From contig NW_024468918.1 of assembly GCF_011745365.1 (NCBI RefSeq), forward strand, positions 434,001 to 498,000: 64,000 nt of DNA, given 5' to 3'. Shown here one piece after another: positions 13,234 to 25,326 of the stretch (position 1 is the first letter of the stretch; each line of letters starts with the position of its first letter). The DNA comes from Cryphonectria parasitica EP155. Its lineage: Eukaryota > Ascomycota > Sordariomycetes > Diaporthales > Cryphonectriaceae. Below the pieces are notes generated by a model. The model was given only the letters and a program-made list of their open reading frames with translations, was not told where the DNA came from and made no database searches. The position numbers were made by a program, and so were the translations under genes.

Positions 13234-15324
13234 GATGAGTTCTGAGTTGACGAAATCACGGTACTGTCCTAAGGTAAGTCGCGCGCGCGACTGCTGATGT
13301 CCCCAGTGAGAAAGCTCGAAACCTCAGTGCTCCGTGCGAACCTGAGCAGCGCAAGTGATTACTGAGTGCGAGAATGTTCTTGGGAGATTCTCGTTGGGAG
13401 ACGTGGGAAGGGTCGAAATAGAAGGGTGAATAGGTCTCTGGAGGGGTGGAAAAGTGTGTGTGGTGGACAAGGAAGACAACGCGGTAAGTAGACGCGAACC
13501 AGCGCAGAATCGAACAGAAGGAGAAGAAGTTTCGTCGTCAAGTTGAGCCTTATTATGTAGTTTGCGATAGCCTCGTCAGAAGAGGCGGAAGTGATCGAGT
13601 CAAAGATGTTGTTTGTGTGCGTGTATAGTGAAGTAGAGACTGGTGGTAGTGAAAACCTTGGGGTGAAGTCTCAGATCCTACAGACGCGTTGTAAGAACAA
13701 ACAGGAGAGGAGGATGAAGGGGGTGAAAGACGAAGGGGAAAAAAAGACAAGGTCGAGGTTCGTATCTGGAAGGAAAATCAAACTGACAAGACGGTTGTCC
13801 AAGGCCGAGACGTGAAGGAGGTCGGGCTCGAAAGTCGATTAAAAGTCGCTGCGCGGTCCAGCCACCACTGTTCCTAGCCAGCTGCGAACACAGATACTAA
13901 TTATTGTCTAAACAGAAATAGACAACGATAGGCCTGTTTTCCCTGTCTTCTCAATCTCCCAGAGCCCAGACAATGGAATTGACAATACTCGAAATAAGGT
14001 GAAACCAGTAGAATGAAAAGGAAAACGGAGGAAGAAAACGATCAAGGAAAACGCCTGGCGCCTGTGAAAAACGTGATTGTCCACGGTGGAGGATGAAGCA
14101 CGTGTGAAATGGACAGTGAAGGTGATTTCAGCGCAAGCTGAGGGAGAGGGTGAAGCGAGCACCACCTCTGGTTCTGGCGCGAACACGAAGGCGAAACTGG
14201 TAACCCCACTCGCCTCACCAGCCACCCATGATGATGCTGCCACCAGAGATGGTGAATGTGATGACGGGTAGGGTAGGAGGATTTGTTTGGGGTTTGCTGG
14301 TCGAGGCGAGGGAACACTGATGGATTCTGTGACTACCTTGTTGACTCCCTTCCAGTCGTGCCTTCCTGCCCAGCAATAGCACCTTCCCCCTTCCCACATC
14401 CAGACCATTTTGGGGCAGACGCTTGCCTTTCATTAACGTTGTTGAGCCATAGCAGTGACACTCGGTCCCTTCTCCTAGGTGATCAAGAATGACGGTCTTT
14501 GAGAAAGAAAGAAAAAATCACAGTCAACAGAGCATCCACAAACTCGTGAAGGGCAACGTCGTTCGCTGGATTGGACTTGTATTGGAAGTATACCTCGAAT
14601 GACCATCGCCCCTCCGCGGGGAAAATCGACCCCAGTATGTCCTCCATAATTTCTTCCTCCTCATCACCCGTCATCATGAGATTCGATGACCAAAGAATCT
14701 CCTCGATATGGAACCTCATGCCTTGTCTCTAAGCAAGCTGCATAGTCTGAAGCTGTGAGGCACTAACCACAGCAATGGACCGACGATAATCGTCACCCGC
14801 TCTCGAGGCACCGAGCTGCATCTTCGGCACTGCCACGATGGTGAACCTGGCTATAATGGTCCTTCATTTGGTACCACGCTAACTAGAACGATGATGAGCA
14901 CCCCAGTCCAAAAAATAATCAGCTGGTATGGAGAAAGTAGCCTCACCTAATTTAGACTCGCCACCCTAGGACGAGCCGGACTATCTACCTCGCCTCGTAT
15001 GGTATTCTCGTCCTCCCATAACCACGCAAGTCGACTCCCGTTGCTGGATTGTAGTCATGGAACAAAGCCAAAGCTTGCAATCGAGAGGAGTCAAATCAAG
15101 ACGAGGAGAAGTGACTAGATCCCGCGCGAGAGCTGCACACGCTGTAATTCCTTCCCCACATGCAGCCTGCCACACAGAAACGCAACGCTATGCTAACTAT
15201 GCGAACCAAACCAAGCAACTGAATCTCGAAGAAGATTTGCTTGCTTGCTCCCGTGTTGTGCTGGCTGAGGCTCGATGGCTCTCCACGCACACACACGCGC
15301 ACGCACGCGATCGAGATAACGAGC
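13234..15324. other. Intergenic region upstream of the PPPGF-repeat gene
   Basis: About 2.1 kb between two minus-strand genes. It should hold the 5' leader and promoter of the PPPGF-repeat gene. A weak two-exon candidate at 14215-14719 is listed separately. The rest shows no convincing coding exon. Confidence 0.5.
14215..14719 (-). CDS. Weak candidate small gene, two exons
   Basis: A possible minus-strand gene with exons 14719-14594 and 14496-14215, joined in phase 0 to give about 135 residues. The intron is attractive: a GTATAC donor after a Phe-Glu codon pair, a TTGAC branch-like site, a long T/C tract and an AAAG acceptor. Exon 1 encodes an acidic segment with GDEEEEIMEDILG. Exon 2 stays open for 93 codons and encodes a basic, Gly-rich segment. 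I do not recognise the protein and see no domain. It could be a fast-evolving gene, a remnant, or chance; only the splice signals and the character of exon 1 favour it. Confidence 0.25.
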
Positions 15325-16929
15325 TCAGTCGAATAAATCTCCCGCCCTCTGCCGTCTGCGGCCTGGCTGCTCGGCGAACAATTCCCTGCCGACATTCTGA
15401 GAGACGTTGCTACTGTCGTCGTTGAATTTATTCGGGAACAGCTCCTTGACCGACTTCGCCGTACCCTTGATCGTCAAAATCCCTGATCCCTGGCTGCTCT
15501 GACGCGCCGTACCACGTATCGACAGTGTGCCTTTGGTGTTTTGATCTGCATTTGTAGGTGTTACCATATTGTCGCGCTTTGCTCTGACGGTCGACTTCAG
15601 AACGGTTGGGAATGGAAAGAAAGAAACAAAAGAAGACGAAGAAGGGATGCGCTCGTCGAGTAACTCGACAGCGCCGTCATAAGAAAGACATCTCATACCC
15701 TCAAGCACATCAGCTGGCACCTGGTCCATCGCTGCCCTGCTCGCGCCTGTTGTCCTGACCGGGAACAGCTCCTTCTTGTCAACAGGAAACAGGTCTCTCG
15801 TGCCCCTGCCGGCGGGGAATAGCTCTTTGGGTCCGTTGTTGTTTTTCCCGTCGCTGCCTTTGCTGTAGATGCGCTCCTTGATCGATCGGGCTTTCTCTCG
15901 GTTGTTTCGCACCGCCTCTCTGTCGCGAGCAAGGTCGGCCTCCATCGCATCTCGATCGTCTCTCGTAGGCGAAGCCGACCGACCACGCTCGTAGGCCCCG
16001 CGCTCCGAGCGCAGGGGGTCTCTCGTTCGATCGCTCGGGAAGAGCTCTTTGTCTCTGTTCCTGGAGCGGTGGCGATCATTGCCTGCGCGCGGAGACGGCG
16101 ACCGCGAGCCGTACCTCCGACCTCGATCTGCCTGTCGTGGTCGTGGTGGCGGTGAGGTCCTCGCTCGCCTCGCCAGCGCACCCGCGTCATCGTCGTAAAG
16201 GTTGACATCAAATGGCTCCGGCTCGTCGTGCTCATCGTATAGACCTCTGCCGCTGCCGCCTCGCCTGTACCGTCCTCTGTCATCGCGCCGGTCATCGCGC
16301 CGGTCACGCCGATCACGGTACTGCCTGTCCCTCTTACGTCTGCCCTCATCCGTCTCTGGGTCCCACTCCGGGTGAAACAGGTAGAACCGGCTCTTCTGCG
16401 CAGCCCCGCGCTCCTTCCTGTCGCTCTCCAGCGCAAAGCGCACCTGCAGCGCGATGTCGGGCTTCTCTGGGACGGGCTTGGCGGGGAGGACCTCGCCCGG
16501 CGGGAGCTGAGTTGCGTCTGCAATCTCGACGGCGCACAGCGCCAGGAGGGCGTCTTGCGCGGCGCTGTCGGTGGAGAAGACGAGGTTTGCGGACGTGTCG
16601 TTGACCCATTCGATGCGGTCGGCGCCCTTGCCGCCGACTTGAGCGGCGATGTAGGCCTTGAGCTGGTCCTGGTCGATCAGGTCGAGGCCGCGGATGTGCA
16701 CTTTGTTGAGGACAAGCTGCTGCGCTTCGCCGTCGGTTGCGCCGCCGTTCACGGGCTCTTCGATCTCGCCGTCCTCCTGGAATTGAGGGTGTTAGAGGGA
16801 GGCACATTCAATTGTGGCTGGCTTGATGGAAGGTACCTGTAGGTCATCGCCAATGAGGATGTCTGCAACTTCGGGCTCTTCCATAGGGACGTCCACCGCG
16901 TCGCCCATCTCGATGTCGAAGTCATCCAT
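15325..16929 (-). CDS. NCBP3-like cap-binding protein with ELFP motif repeats
   Basis: Exon 1 is 16929-16837 and exon 2 is 16776-15325, with a phase-0 join, giving 514 residues. After an acidic N-terminus, residues about 50-105 match the RRM-like fold of the nuclear cap-binding subunit 3 family, including LNKVHIRGLDLI and a WVNDTSANLVF segment typical of that family. A second conserved piece around residue 160 (SRFYLFHPEWDPET) precedes an Arg/Asp/Ser-rich tail. The tail holds repeated [KR][ED]LFP motifs: five clear copies and two degenerate ones. In animals NCBP3 binds capped mRNA and links it to export factors; a similar nuclear RNA role is inferred here. A possible third intron of 153 nt (15698-15546) has a GTATGA donor and CAG acceptor. 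Its length is a multiple of three, so the frame is open whether or not it is removed. Confidence 0.8.
15546..15698 (-). other. Possible optional 153-nt intron in the NCBP3-like gene
   Basis: Within exon 2, a GTATGA donor (first base 15698) and a GCAG acceptor (last base 15546) bracket a T/C-rich stretch encoding a Ser/Phe-rich segment unlike its charged surroundings. Splicing would join Glu directly to an Asp-Gln-Asn-Thr segment in phase. Both spliced and retained forms would be translatable. Confidence 0.45.
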
Positions 16930-18411
16930 TATGTGGCGGGAGGAGCCTTGCGGCTGGGATTGGCACTAAAAAGTAGGAAGTAGAGATAGTAACAATTGGT
17001 CAAAGATATTGTCGGCTTTGGAAGTGTAATATGATCTTGAGAAAAGAAGAACTCTGGTTCTGTTAAGTACTATGCGAAGTTGGGTATGCAAGAACAAAAG
17101 ATGAGAGGTGGTGGGAAGTAAGCGATCAAGGAGCCAGCCGCTAGGACGAGGCTCCAACGGTATGGAGTTCCTCAGCTTATCGATAAGGCCCTACCATATA
17201 CCTTGGATCCCTGCTAGAGTGGGGTCGCTTCTTGAAATCGTTCAGGTCGTGACTGAGACTCCTCGAACAACCCAAAGTTGACTAAACAAACAAGGAAAGG
17301 AAAAGAATTGGGACAATACGAGGAATACAATGTCAGCTTCACTTCAAGGCCTCTCCTTATCTATTCCTCCTACATCTGTCAATCCTTGGGATCACCGCTC
17401 TACCCTGCAACACCAAGCACGTCCTTGGGGAGCAAACATACTTCGTAACTTCAAGACAGACAAGAAGAGGAGAGAAGTTGTCGAAATTCACCTACGGGCG
17501 GCTAATGGACGCAGAGCAAAGATTCATGACAGCTACAGTGACTCAAAGCTTTTGAAACGGCTACCCAGTCAAAGTGACGTAGTCACCACTCTTTTTCCCT
17601 AGCCGCTGACCACTATCAAATCAATTCTCGAATATCACGCGGGCCACAAGCCAATGGCCCATCAGAGCTGACATACCTTTTCAGCGGCACACTTTGTGCG
17701 CCCGTCCAAGGGGAGGGAAAGACAAACGAGGAAGAAGAAGGGGGGGGGAGGGGGATAAGCACAGTTTCTCACTAGCTTCGCCTAGAAAAAGAGGTGAGGA
17801 AAAGAGAGACACACAGAGAAAATTGTGGTCTTGGAAAATGTAGCAGCTGCCCACAGAGCCAGGAGGCTTACTGTCACAAATTTCCACCTTTCACATTTGC
17901 TGGTCGGTAGTTGATCTCATGAAGAGCAGATGCAAGTCACCATGGCAATAATCGGTTTTGGTTTTCTCATCTTCTTGATCATCTATTACTACCAGGCCTC
18001 TTTGCCGACCACATCTTTTATCCAAGAAGAAGATAAGAAAAGAGAAGGGGAAAGAAGTGCGAGGAGGTACACTATGCTGTAATATGAACACTTTGATCTT
18101 GAGACGGGAGACGTCTAAAGTCTCGGAAGAACCCAGCCAACCCCTCCCGATATGCCTGCGACTAACATAACGAATTCAGCTCTGTCTTTCTATCGACTTA
18201 AGGCGAGTCTCAGAGCTCGTGCCATCCATCTCATATTCGAGGAAATTTCCCACTCAGCGCCCCCTAGCCCACATTCTAGAAGAAAATCATCTATGACTCC
18301 TGCCGCAGTGGTCACCTCCTTGGCGCCAGCCGACCTTTCAGTGGAGCCTGGTATCTCATTTGAGTAATAGGAAATTACACTCCGTATTAACACACCGCAG
18401 GCCCCAGAAAC

Positions 18412-18454
<43 letters not shown>

Positions 18455-18501
18455 ATATATATGTATGTATGTACAAACAAACGAAGCCCCGATAAGAAAT
18501 G
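16930..18501. other. Intergenic region, promoter side of the NCBP3-like gene
   Basis: About 1.6 kb between two minus-strand genes. It should contain the NCBP3-like promoter. A CA/TA/ATGT compound microsatellite near its left-gene boundary is listed separately. A 90-codon forward frame at 17330-17602 has no recognisable content and is not called. Confidence 0.5.
18411..18476. repeat. Compound (CA)n-(TA)n-(ATGT)n microsatellite
   Basis: A CA tract of about 20 units runs into a short AT tract and then ATGT units. It lies just downstream of the minus-strand gene ending at 18502, probably in its 3' untranslated region or flank. Confidence 0.9.
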
Positions 18502-20013
18502 TCATGCGGTTCCTACCCTCTGCCTCCTGTCCTCGTGGATGTTAGGCACTGGGCAGGGGGTCCGCGGAACTTTTGAGGGCCGCTCAGGCCCGTCACAAGG
18601 AGCTGTCGAGGCTCCGAAACTCGATGACCTCGAGATCTCCGAGGCCGCTCGCTTCAAGTTTGGGAGCACTCCGACCAAGTCCCCCGCCGACGGCCGGTGG
18701 CTGTCGTCGACATTCTCGTCATCGTCGAAAGGGGCGTTCACGTCGAGCATCGGATCGTGCTCCCAGCTGGCCTCGAGACCTGGTAGGAAGATGGGCGAGT
18801 GCCTGAGGGCATGCCACGACAGGGTAGAATGTTGCATGGCGATGTAGAGGGAGTCGATCTTGCCGTGGGTGTCGAGCACGGCGCAGTGTGAGCGCAGGAA
18901 ATCAACGTCGTACCCCGAGCCCACGAGCATTGGATCTAGAGGTCGCAGCATCGGCAGGCCCTGGAGAGATTCGGCGTCGCAGAGCTTAGCCTGCAGCGGA
19001 ACCCACGGCCGGTTCTTCAGCAGCCTGCTGAAGGCTTGCGATACGGCAGAGACGAATGCGTCCGAAGATGTGCCGTTTACAGCGACCATCTGATGCAGAC
19101 CCCTGGACAGACACCGTTTGTATGCGTTTGTGTGGCGTTCAAAAGGGAATGGTAGTGAGTTGCTGGGGAGGAGTGACACGTGGACGGTCCAAAGCTCCTC
19201 CGAGGCAGCCGATGTTACCGGCCTAGATTGTTGCACCGACGACGGCCGCGCAGGTGCACTGGGGGCGGACACGACAGGTGGCAACGCGCGGCGCTGAGAG
19301 GCCCCGGAGGACGCCCGCCGCTGTCGAGCTGTAACCTCAGGGGAGGCAGTGATACCTTGCATCATGGGGCCCGACATGGACTGGCGTCTGGGCCTCTGCC
19401 GCACCGATGTGTCCTCGAGCCCATCTTCGATACTCTCGACCAGCTCGAGGAAGCGTTCCTCGAGGTTGAGTTCGGCGTCATTGAGCTCGCACTGCCGGCC
19501 ACGCAGCAAGTGCAGCTCATCATCCACGTTCTTCAGATGTCCTCCAACACCTCGGAAGCGGTGGTCGTGCTCGCCGGTTCGTCTCTCCAACTCCTCGATC
19601 GAGTGCCATGCTCGATTGATGTTTCCATATGTCTTCTTGATCTCCTGGCTCATCTCTTCCGTCCTCGTCTCCACAACTCCTTCGAGCTCGCTGACCCTCT
19701 GTATCACCTCATTCTCCTTGTCGCTGCCCTTCAGTAGGAGCTCTTCCAGCTGCCGTACCCGCTGCCGGAGTAGGACAAGTTCCTGCTTGTCTATCGGCGG
19801 CTCTGACGTCCTGTGGTGGAAGCAGGCGAGATGCCCACACTCGCAGGTAGCCCCGGGTCGTGACTTGTTGAGGGTGAAGTTGACACATGCACACCGATTG
19901 CCCTTGATCTCAGGCACGAGCATGATGTAGCGGCAGTTGCCCTGGGGCAAGGTGGACTCGTCAGCCTCAGGTGTCGGCCCCGTCGAGGGGGCCGGGGACG
20001 CATGCGCAGACAT
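18502..20013 (-). CDS. Unknown protein with SWIM-like Cys/His cluster and coiled coil
   Basis: A single-exon gene of 503 residues if translation starts at the ATG at 20013. The frame stays open to an ATG at 20286, but those extra 91 residues look like translated leader, so I prefer the internal start. Near the N-terminus (residues about 27-64) is a Cys/His cluster with spacing CxC-x12-CxC-x4-CxH, resembling a SWIM zinc finger with Cys in place of the usual first His. Residues about 70-200 form a coiled coil. A Ser/Pro/Arg-rich linker follows, then a compact region with KRCLSRGLHQMVAV and RPWVPLQAKLCDAE, which looks like a conserved fungal domain. The C-terminus is disordered with a KRAASE segment. 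Zinc binding and dimerisation are inferred; the function is unknown to me. Confidence 0.85.
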   Translation of the reverse strand: MSAHASPAPSTGPTPEADESTLPQGNCRYIMLVPEIKGNRCACVNFTLNKSRPGATCECGHLACFHHRTSEPPIDKQELVLLRQRVRQLEELLLKGSDKENEVIQRVSELEGVVETRTEEMSQEIKKTYGNINRAWHSIEELERRTGEHDHRFRGVGGHLKNVDDELHLLRGRQCELNDAELNLEERFLELVESIEDGLEDTSVRQRPRRQSMSGPMMQGITASPEVTARQRRASSGASQRRALPPVVSAPSAPARPSSVQQSRPVTSAASEELWTVHVSLLPSNSLPFPFERHTNAYKRCLSRGLHQMVAVNGTSSDAFVSAVSQAFSRLLKNRPWVPLQAKLCDAESLQGLPMLRPLDPMLVGSGYDVDFLRSHCAVLDTHGKIDSLYIAMQHSTLSWHALRHSPIFLPGLEASWEHDPMLDVNAPFDDDENVDDSHRPSAGDLVGVLPNLKRAASEISRSSSFGASTAPCDGPERPSKVPRTPCPVPNIHEDRRQRVGTA

Positions 20014-23000
20014 GCTAGGGACGAGGAGTGGTGGTGGGTGTGAGCATGGATCAATGCTGGGCTGACAAGGACCATCCAGTACGAGCCAGCCTTCCTGCCG
20101 AGATGGCCGATTAAGCTTTGTTAAATGAACAGCGAGCCTGACTGTGTTGTGGTGGCAGCTTTGGAGCAACACGAACGGCTTCAGCCTCCTGCGTGTTGCC
20201 AAGTCAAAACTGTCTATGTGGTGAAAGGCGTCCACAAGAGATATAACATGGAGGAGGAGGGGGAGGAGGACGAAGAGACGTGACAAGCAAATTTAGCCGG
20301 GTACCGGTGGTCTGGAGGTAGGGCTGCGTGCGTCCTGGGGTTGGTTTTAAGATTGGTCCAAGCAATTGCGGGTCGTCACATCTAGGGGACGAGGGAAGGG
20401 GCCTCGCGTGGTCAAGTAGACAGCAGCGAGACCTGAAGACCCCACGACATGTGAGAGGCCTCGTCACCAGACAGGGGTCGAGGGCGGGACAGCGACGTGC
20501 AGACGTGGGAGGCGGAGGGTAGCGGGTGGGTCTTTTGGAAACAGAGAGGCCAGTGGAGACAAGATGAAGAGGGAAGAGTGTTCGTTTCGAGGCGGGAGAG
20601 GAGGAAGATATCAAGCCAGGTGGAGTACCAGCTTTAAAGAGGGTCTCGCGGGGGATAAGGCAGAAGAGGCCAGCAATATTGCTCCTTCAGATAACAAGAA
20701 GACGACGGTTGCGGCCAGCCGGCAGGCGGAACCCTTTGAAAGAAAGATGGATCGAACGTAGCCTGGCTGATCCTGGTCTGGCTGGCCCAGGCGATCGCGG
20801 GTAAGAAAATGTCAATGTGCAGACGGGATGATGTGTTGGTGATAAGGTTCGATGATAGATAGAACGAGCGCAGGGGATTGGAGAAGAACAAGACGTGGTG
20901 GTAGCCTTAAAAGATCAGGCAAGGAAAGGCAAAGATTGCGACAAGACGACAGGATGAGACAATACACACAGCACAGGCCAGGCCAGGCCGTGCATGCGCC
21001 TCGGAAGCAGATCTGAGGCTATTGATAGAGGGACAAGAAACAAGGTTATAGAAGTGGGTGGTGGACGATGACCTGTGGAGTCTATCTCAAGTAAGTACTA
21101 CGGGTGCTGGTACTCATGTATGGTACATACTTAAGGAAAGGAGTGTGTGACACGGAGACCACGAGATGAACAGAGAGGTAGGGCAGAGGCCAAGCCAGGA
21201 TGGACTTTCTCTGTAGGGCGTAGTGAATTTCTTGTGGCAATGCTGGGCAAGCACGAGGCAAGGACCAGAAGCAGGAGTGATGGAGAATTAAAACAAATAA
21301 AAAATGGATAATGATAATAATAACAGTAAGGGAAGTAACCACCCCCGTCACCCTTCCTTTCTTTTCCCCCTGGCTTGACCCAGTGCCCACGTTGGTTGGG
21401 TCACTGTTGCTCGCCTCCATTGTCAAGCGACGGTTCAAAATACCAGATCCCGTGGACAGGACTTGAGGACCTGGTCAAGCGACTGGCCCAGAGGGTGCCG
21501 AGATAAGAGGGTCAATTGACTGGATCGGAGTAGACTCTCTAAGCACGACAGTGTGTGGTAGGGCCATACTGTTGGCTGGTATGAATTTGGGGGGGGGGGG
21601 GCGGAGGAACTTTGGGGAAACTCTTGGGGGGGGGTTGCTAAGGTCTGGGGTGTGGTGGTGCGATGGTACACTCATTACCCCCAATCTCTTAGTGAGGTAC
21701 CAACGTTGACCACGCCCACGTCCACACAAGGATGTTCCCGGCTAAGACGGAACGGTACCTGAATACCCTGAATACTTATTGTTAACTCGAGGACGGAGGG
21801 ATCCCAGATGCCTCCTGTCTGTCTCTCCTTCCTTCGTACCCATACTTTTCGTCCAACACCCTTCACATTGCTTCTTCGAGAGGGTGGCCAAAGCATTGGG
21901 GTCCCAAACAATAAGAAAGACATGAACAACCTTGCTATGCACCTGTCGAGCGATGATCTGATAACAACCATCCTACGCTAACCAGTCAGAACCATGGAGG
22001 ACCACCTCTTGCAGTTCAGCTCGAAAAGCCTTTTCCCATCAACCAGAAAAAAATGCTCACCGCATAAAGATAAGGATCAGCAACATGTGGCATCACAAGC
22101 ACAGGCTCAAAATTCCCATCGATGACGCCAAATGCACATGCCGAATCGCTATCGGAGGCGGTCTCTCTTGGGCATGCACCTCATTATGACCCTTGGTTCG
22201 TGGAGCCAGTAACGAGCGCCACACACACCCTCTCTTAGGGGTCCTGACCATGGGATTTGGGGGTCGGTGGGGACTTGGCTACGAGGGACTCGAACTCGAA
22301 CTCGAGAGCGAGCCTTGGTACTGCTGCTGGCTTTCTCAGCAGCCCAAAAAGGACCTTTTTCTTTCTTTCTTTCTTTCTTGTTTTTTTTTTTTTTTTTGCT
22401 GCTTGCTATACAACACACAAATTCTCTGCGCCGCGACACGACACCCACGGATGCCACAATATGGGAGACCTGAACACGTATACGATTGCTTCTTCTTCTA
22501 GAGATTTGTCATGCCGGTCGTTGTTCTTACCTCTCTTTCTTTTTCCAGCGCCAGAAGAAAGCTCTCTCCACAAGGCTCCAATATCCGCTCCATTAATTTT
22601 TCCCTCTCCCACCTTCTTTTCTTTTTTTCTTTACCGGCTGCACGTCGCACGGGGTGCTCAGGCAGGGCAGGGGATGGGTGCTGCATGACAAAGAGTGGGA
22701 GAAGAATCCCCCATGGCGCATGGCAGTGGGGGCAGACAAGATAAGAGTTGCTCACCCAGGCATGGGGTTATTGTTGCGGCCCACTGATACCACCACCACC
22801 ACCACCACCACCACCACCACTTACTCTGTCGCCCGTCTCAGGTTTCTGAGGGTTCAAGGCCTAGTTCCGGACGGGGGTGGCTTTCACCTTGTCGGTCAAG
22901 CTCCCTCCTCATCACGCCAGTTTTAGCTTGTTGATGTCAGGAACCAACGGTCAACACAGTCACAAAACGATCCTAATGCTAGGCTCCCGACAGGAAGACT

Positions 23001-25326
23001 GAAGAGTCGGGAGATGAGACCAAGTAAAGACCGTTTGATGGCTGCGATCCACGCCCTGGAGCAAAGCCACAGGCTGCAACCAGCAGAACGGTCGGGTACC
23101 TGCTCAAAATGCCGCGGGAACCCCCACGGACCTCGCGGGCGCCATGACGGGCCCTTGAGTCTGGAACTCTCTGCCGCCGCGGGAGTGCACTGATGTTTGT
23201 GTGCCATAGTACAACGGCATAATGACCTGCAAGCGTATGCTGCTCTTTCATTTTGCTTCTTCTTGCCGGGGCGATTCCCAACTCAGAAGCAAGGAAGGCT
23301 TTTCACGGGGGGCCAGAGCCTCATGCAAGTGGTCAACCAAACCCCCTCACCGTCACATCTTGCCATTTTATCGGTCTGCTGCAAGATGGGCTCATGGGTT
23401 GCCTGTTGAGGACAAGACGCGCACTCTGCTCCACACCCGTTCACTGCGGCCCCGTGCAGAGAGCCGAGGACGATGTTTCGATGACGCCCACTTGGAACGG
23501 CTCGACAGTATATGTCCTACGGCAATGCAACTCTTCTTCCGATCTCTTTGAACAAGCGAGCCAGGGACCCGCGTCAGCATTCCAGAATTGGATGTTCCTT
23601 TGACCTGCATCATGCGGCTCACTCCCGTCCTTCCTCGAGGGTCAAGCTCACTGGACCGGTCAAGGGCAGAAACGACCTCTTTTGGTCAGCCCGCGCGCTC
23701 TTCGGATGAGCCGCCCTGCCGATGAGACGGTAGACTTTTGGATCCAGTTTGGAAACCGCAGCCTCTCAGCCAGCCAAGAAAGATGAGCGGCTTGGGCGCA
23801 ACCCCCATTATTTGTATGGATGTGGGTGTGTCTGTCTGTGACAAGGCGATAACACGGCATCAGAGACATGCATAGTATTGAGTGCCGCCAAGCTTTCGGA
23901 TGTTCTGTCTCTACGGGCCGTTGATCTCAGCGAGCCGGGTTGATCGCGTCTTCTGTTTGCCTCCGTGGTCCGACACGCGCCGCCGCCATCTGATTTACTT
24001 CTGCCGTTATCTAGCTGCTGCTGCAATGGACGGGATGAGCGAGCAGTGGGCAGAAGAAAAGAGAGAAAGAGAGAAGGAGAGAGAGAGAGAGAGTTGGTTT
24101 CGCAGTGCCACACAGACACACAACCCCCACACAATGTCGTGTCTGCCCAGTGACCATCCCAACCCGGAAGATCCAAAGCAGCAGCCGTGAATAGGCATCG
24201 GCCCTACCGTACCTAGCCCTGCAGTGCGTCCCATCGACGGGCGGGCTGGTCCCCTTGCAGCGATGGCTTCCCGTCTCGTTGGGATACTTCTTGTCTCTCC
24301 CCCGTACTTGTGCTCTTGCTCCTCACGCTCGCTCTCTAAAACAGCGAGGTGGGCCGGGAACTTTTACCTAATGTCGACCCACTACCCCGTGGGTTGATGG
24401 GTAGAGTGGGTCACTGGGTGTGTGGCAAGAGTGGGTATATCGATGGCGGTCAGGGGTCCACCGGCCTAGCCATGGATTGGGTGGCCGGAACGAGCCTTCT
24501 GGTCGGTATGCCTGAGAGCCCACCTTTGACCACACCAACTCCCCCCCCCCCCACGCATCGGGACGTCACCAGAAGAGGGAAGAGATCCCCGAGTCTTGCG
24601 GCAAAGATCTTTGTTTGAGCCGCTCATCCTTGGGAAGGAGGAATGCAACTGAGCATTGTTGAGCAACATTTTTGCCACACATACACACACCATACTGTCT
24701 CTGGGCGCTCATTCGACTACAACATTCTCGTGTGGTGGTGGTCCGTCTCGTCTGTTTATCCTGTCCACGGATACAGGCACGACTGGGCATCGGCAACCGA
24801 GGCTCGGTACTTGGCAGCTGACTACGCAGACCCATATCGTACCCTGTTGTGCCTACGTGCCTTTCCATTCTGCATATTCAGTATATGCACCCAGGTTGTG
24901 AATCTTCAAATCCAAGATGGACAAGTGTTCATCATCATGACTTGGGCTGCTGGAGAGCATACTAAGTGATACACCAATGTCATTTTTTTCCCCTCTTCTT
25001 TTTCCTTTGCTGCCCAGGACACGCTACCTATGCAGGTCGATTGGCTGAGGTGCTCCAAAACTTCTGCAGTCTGGATGGGGCCTATCAGCTGTTGGCGGCT
25101 AAGCGCCCAGCCGCCCTCTAATGCTATAGCACATACACGCGCCCCGCACTCTGACCAGCCGTGATGTTTTTTTATCGAATGTTTAGCAAGGTTGGAGTCA
25201 CCGCACTGTCACTGTCTTAGCTCTTGGTTCAAGTACGTGAGCATCTCAGTCGAGTATTAATTGATACTTCTTTGGAACCAAACGCCTTTTTTCTACGCCT
25301 GACAGGGAGTGAGTGTCCTGCAGCCG
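20014..25326. other. Long gene-free divergent intergenic region
   Basis: About 5.3 kb between a minus-strand gene on the left and a plus-strand gene on the right, so it should hold both promoters. No open frame shows coding character, family motifs or consistent splice structure. It contains a 13-nt G run (21589-21601), a CCA repeat (22791-22820), a CTTT-rich tract near 22355-22400 and GA-rich stretches near 24060-24095. A signal-peptide-like frame directly upstream of 20013 is probably 5' leader. Confidence 0.55.
22791..22820. repeat. (CAC)10 trinucleotide repeat
   Basis: Ten uninterrupted CAC/CCA units in gene-free DNA. Confidence 0.9.

Noticed and set aside
20014..20286. N-terminal extension with a signal-peptide-like start for the 18502-20013 protein.
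   Set aside because: The 91 extra residues lack protein-like conservation features, and the internal ATG directly precedes the conserved-looking cysteine region. A secreted form cannot be fully excluded.
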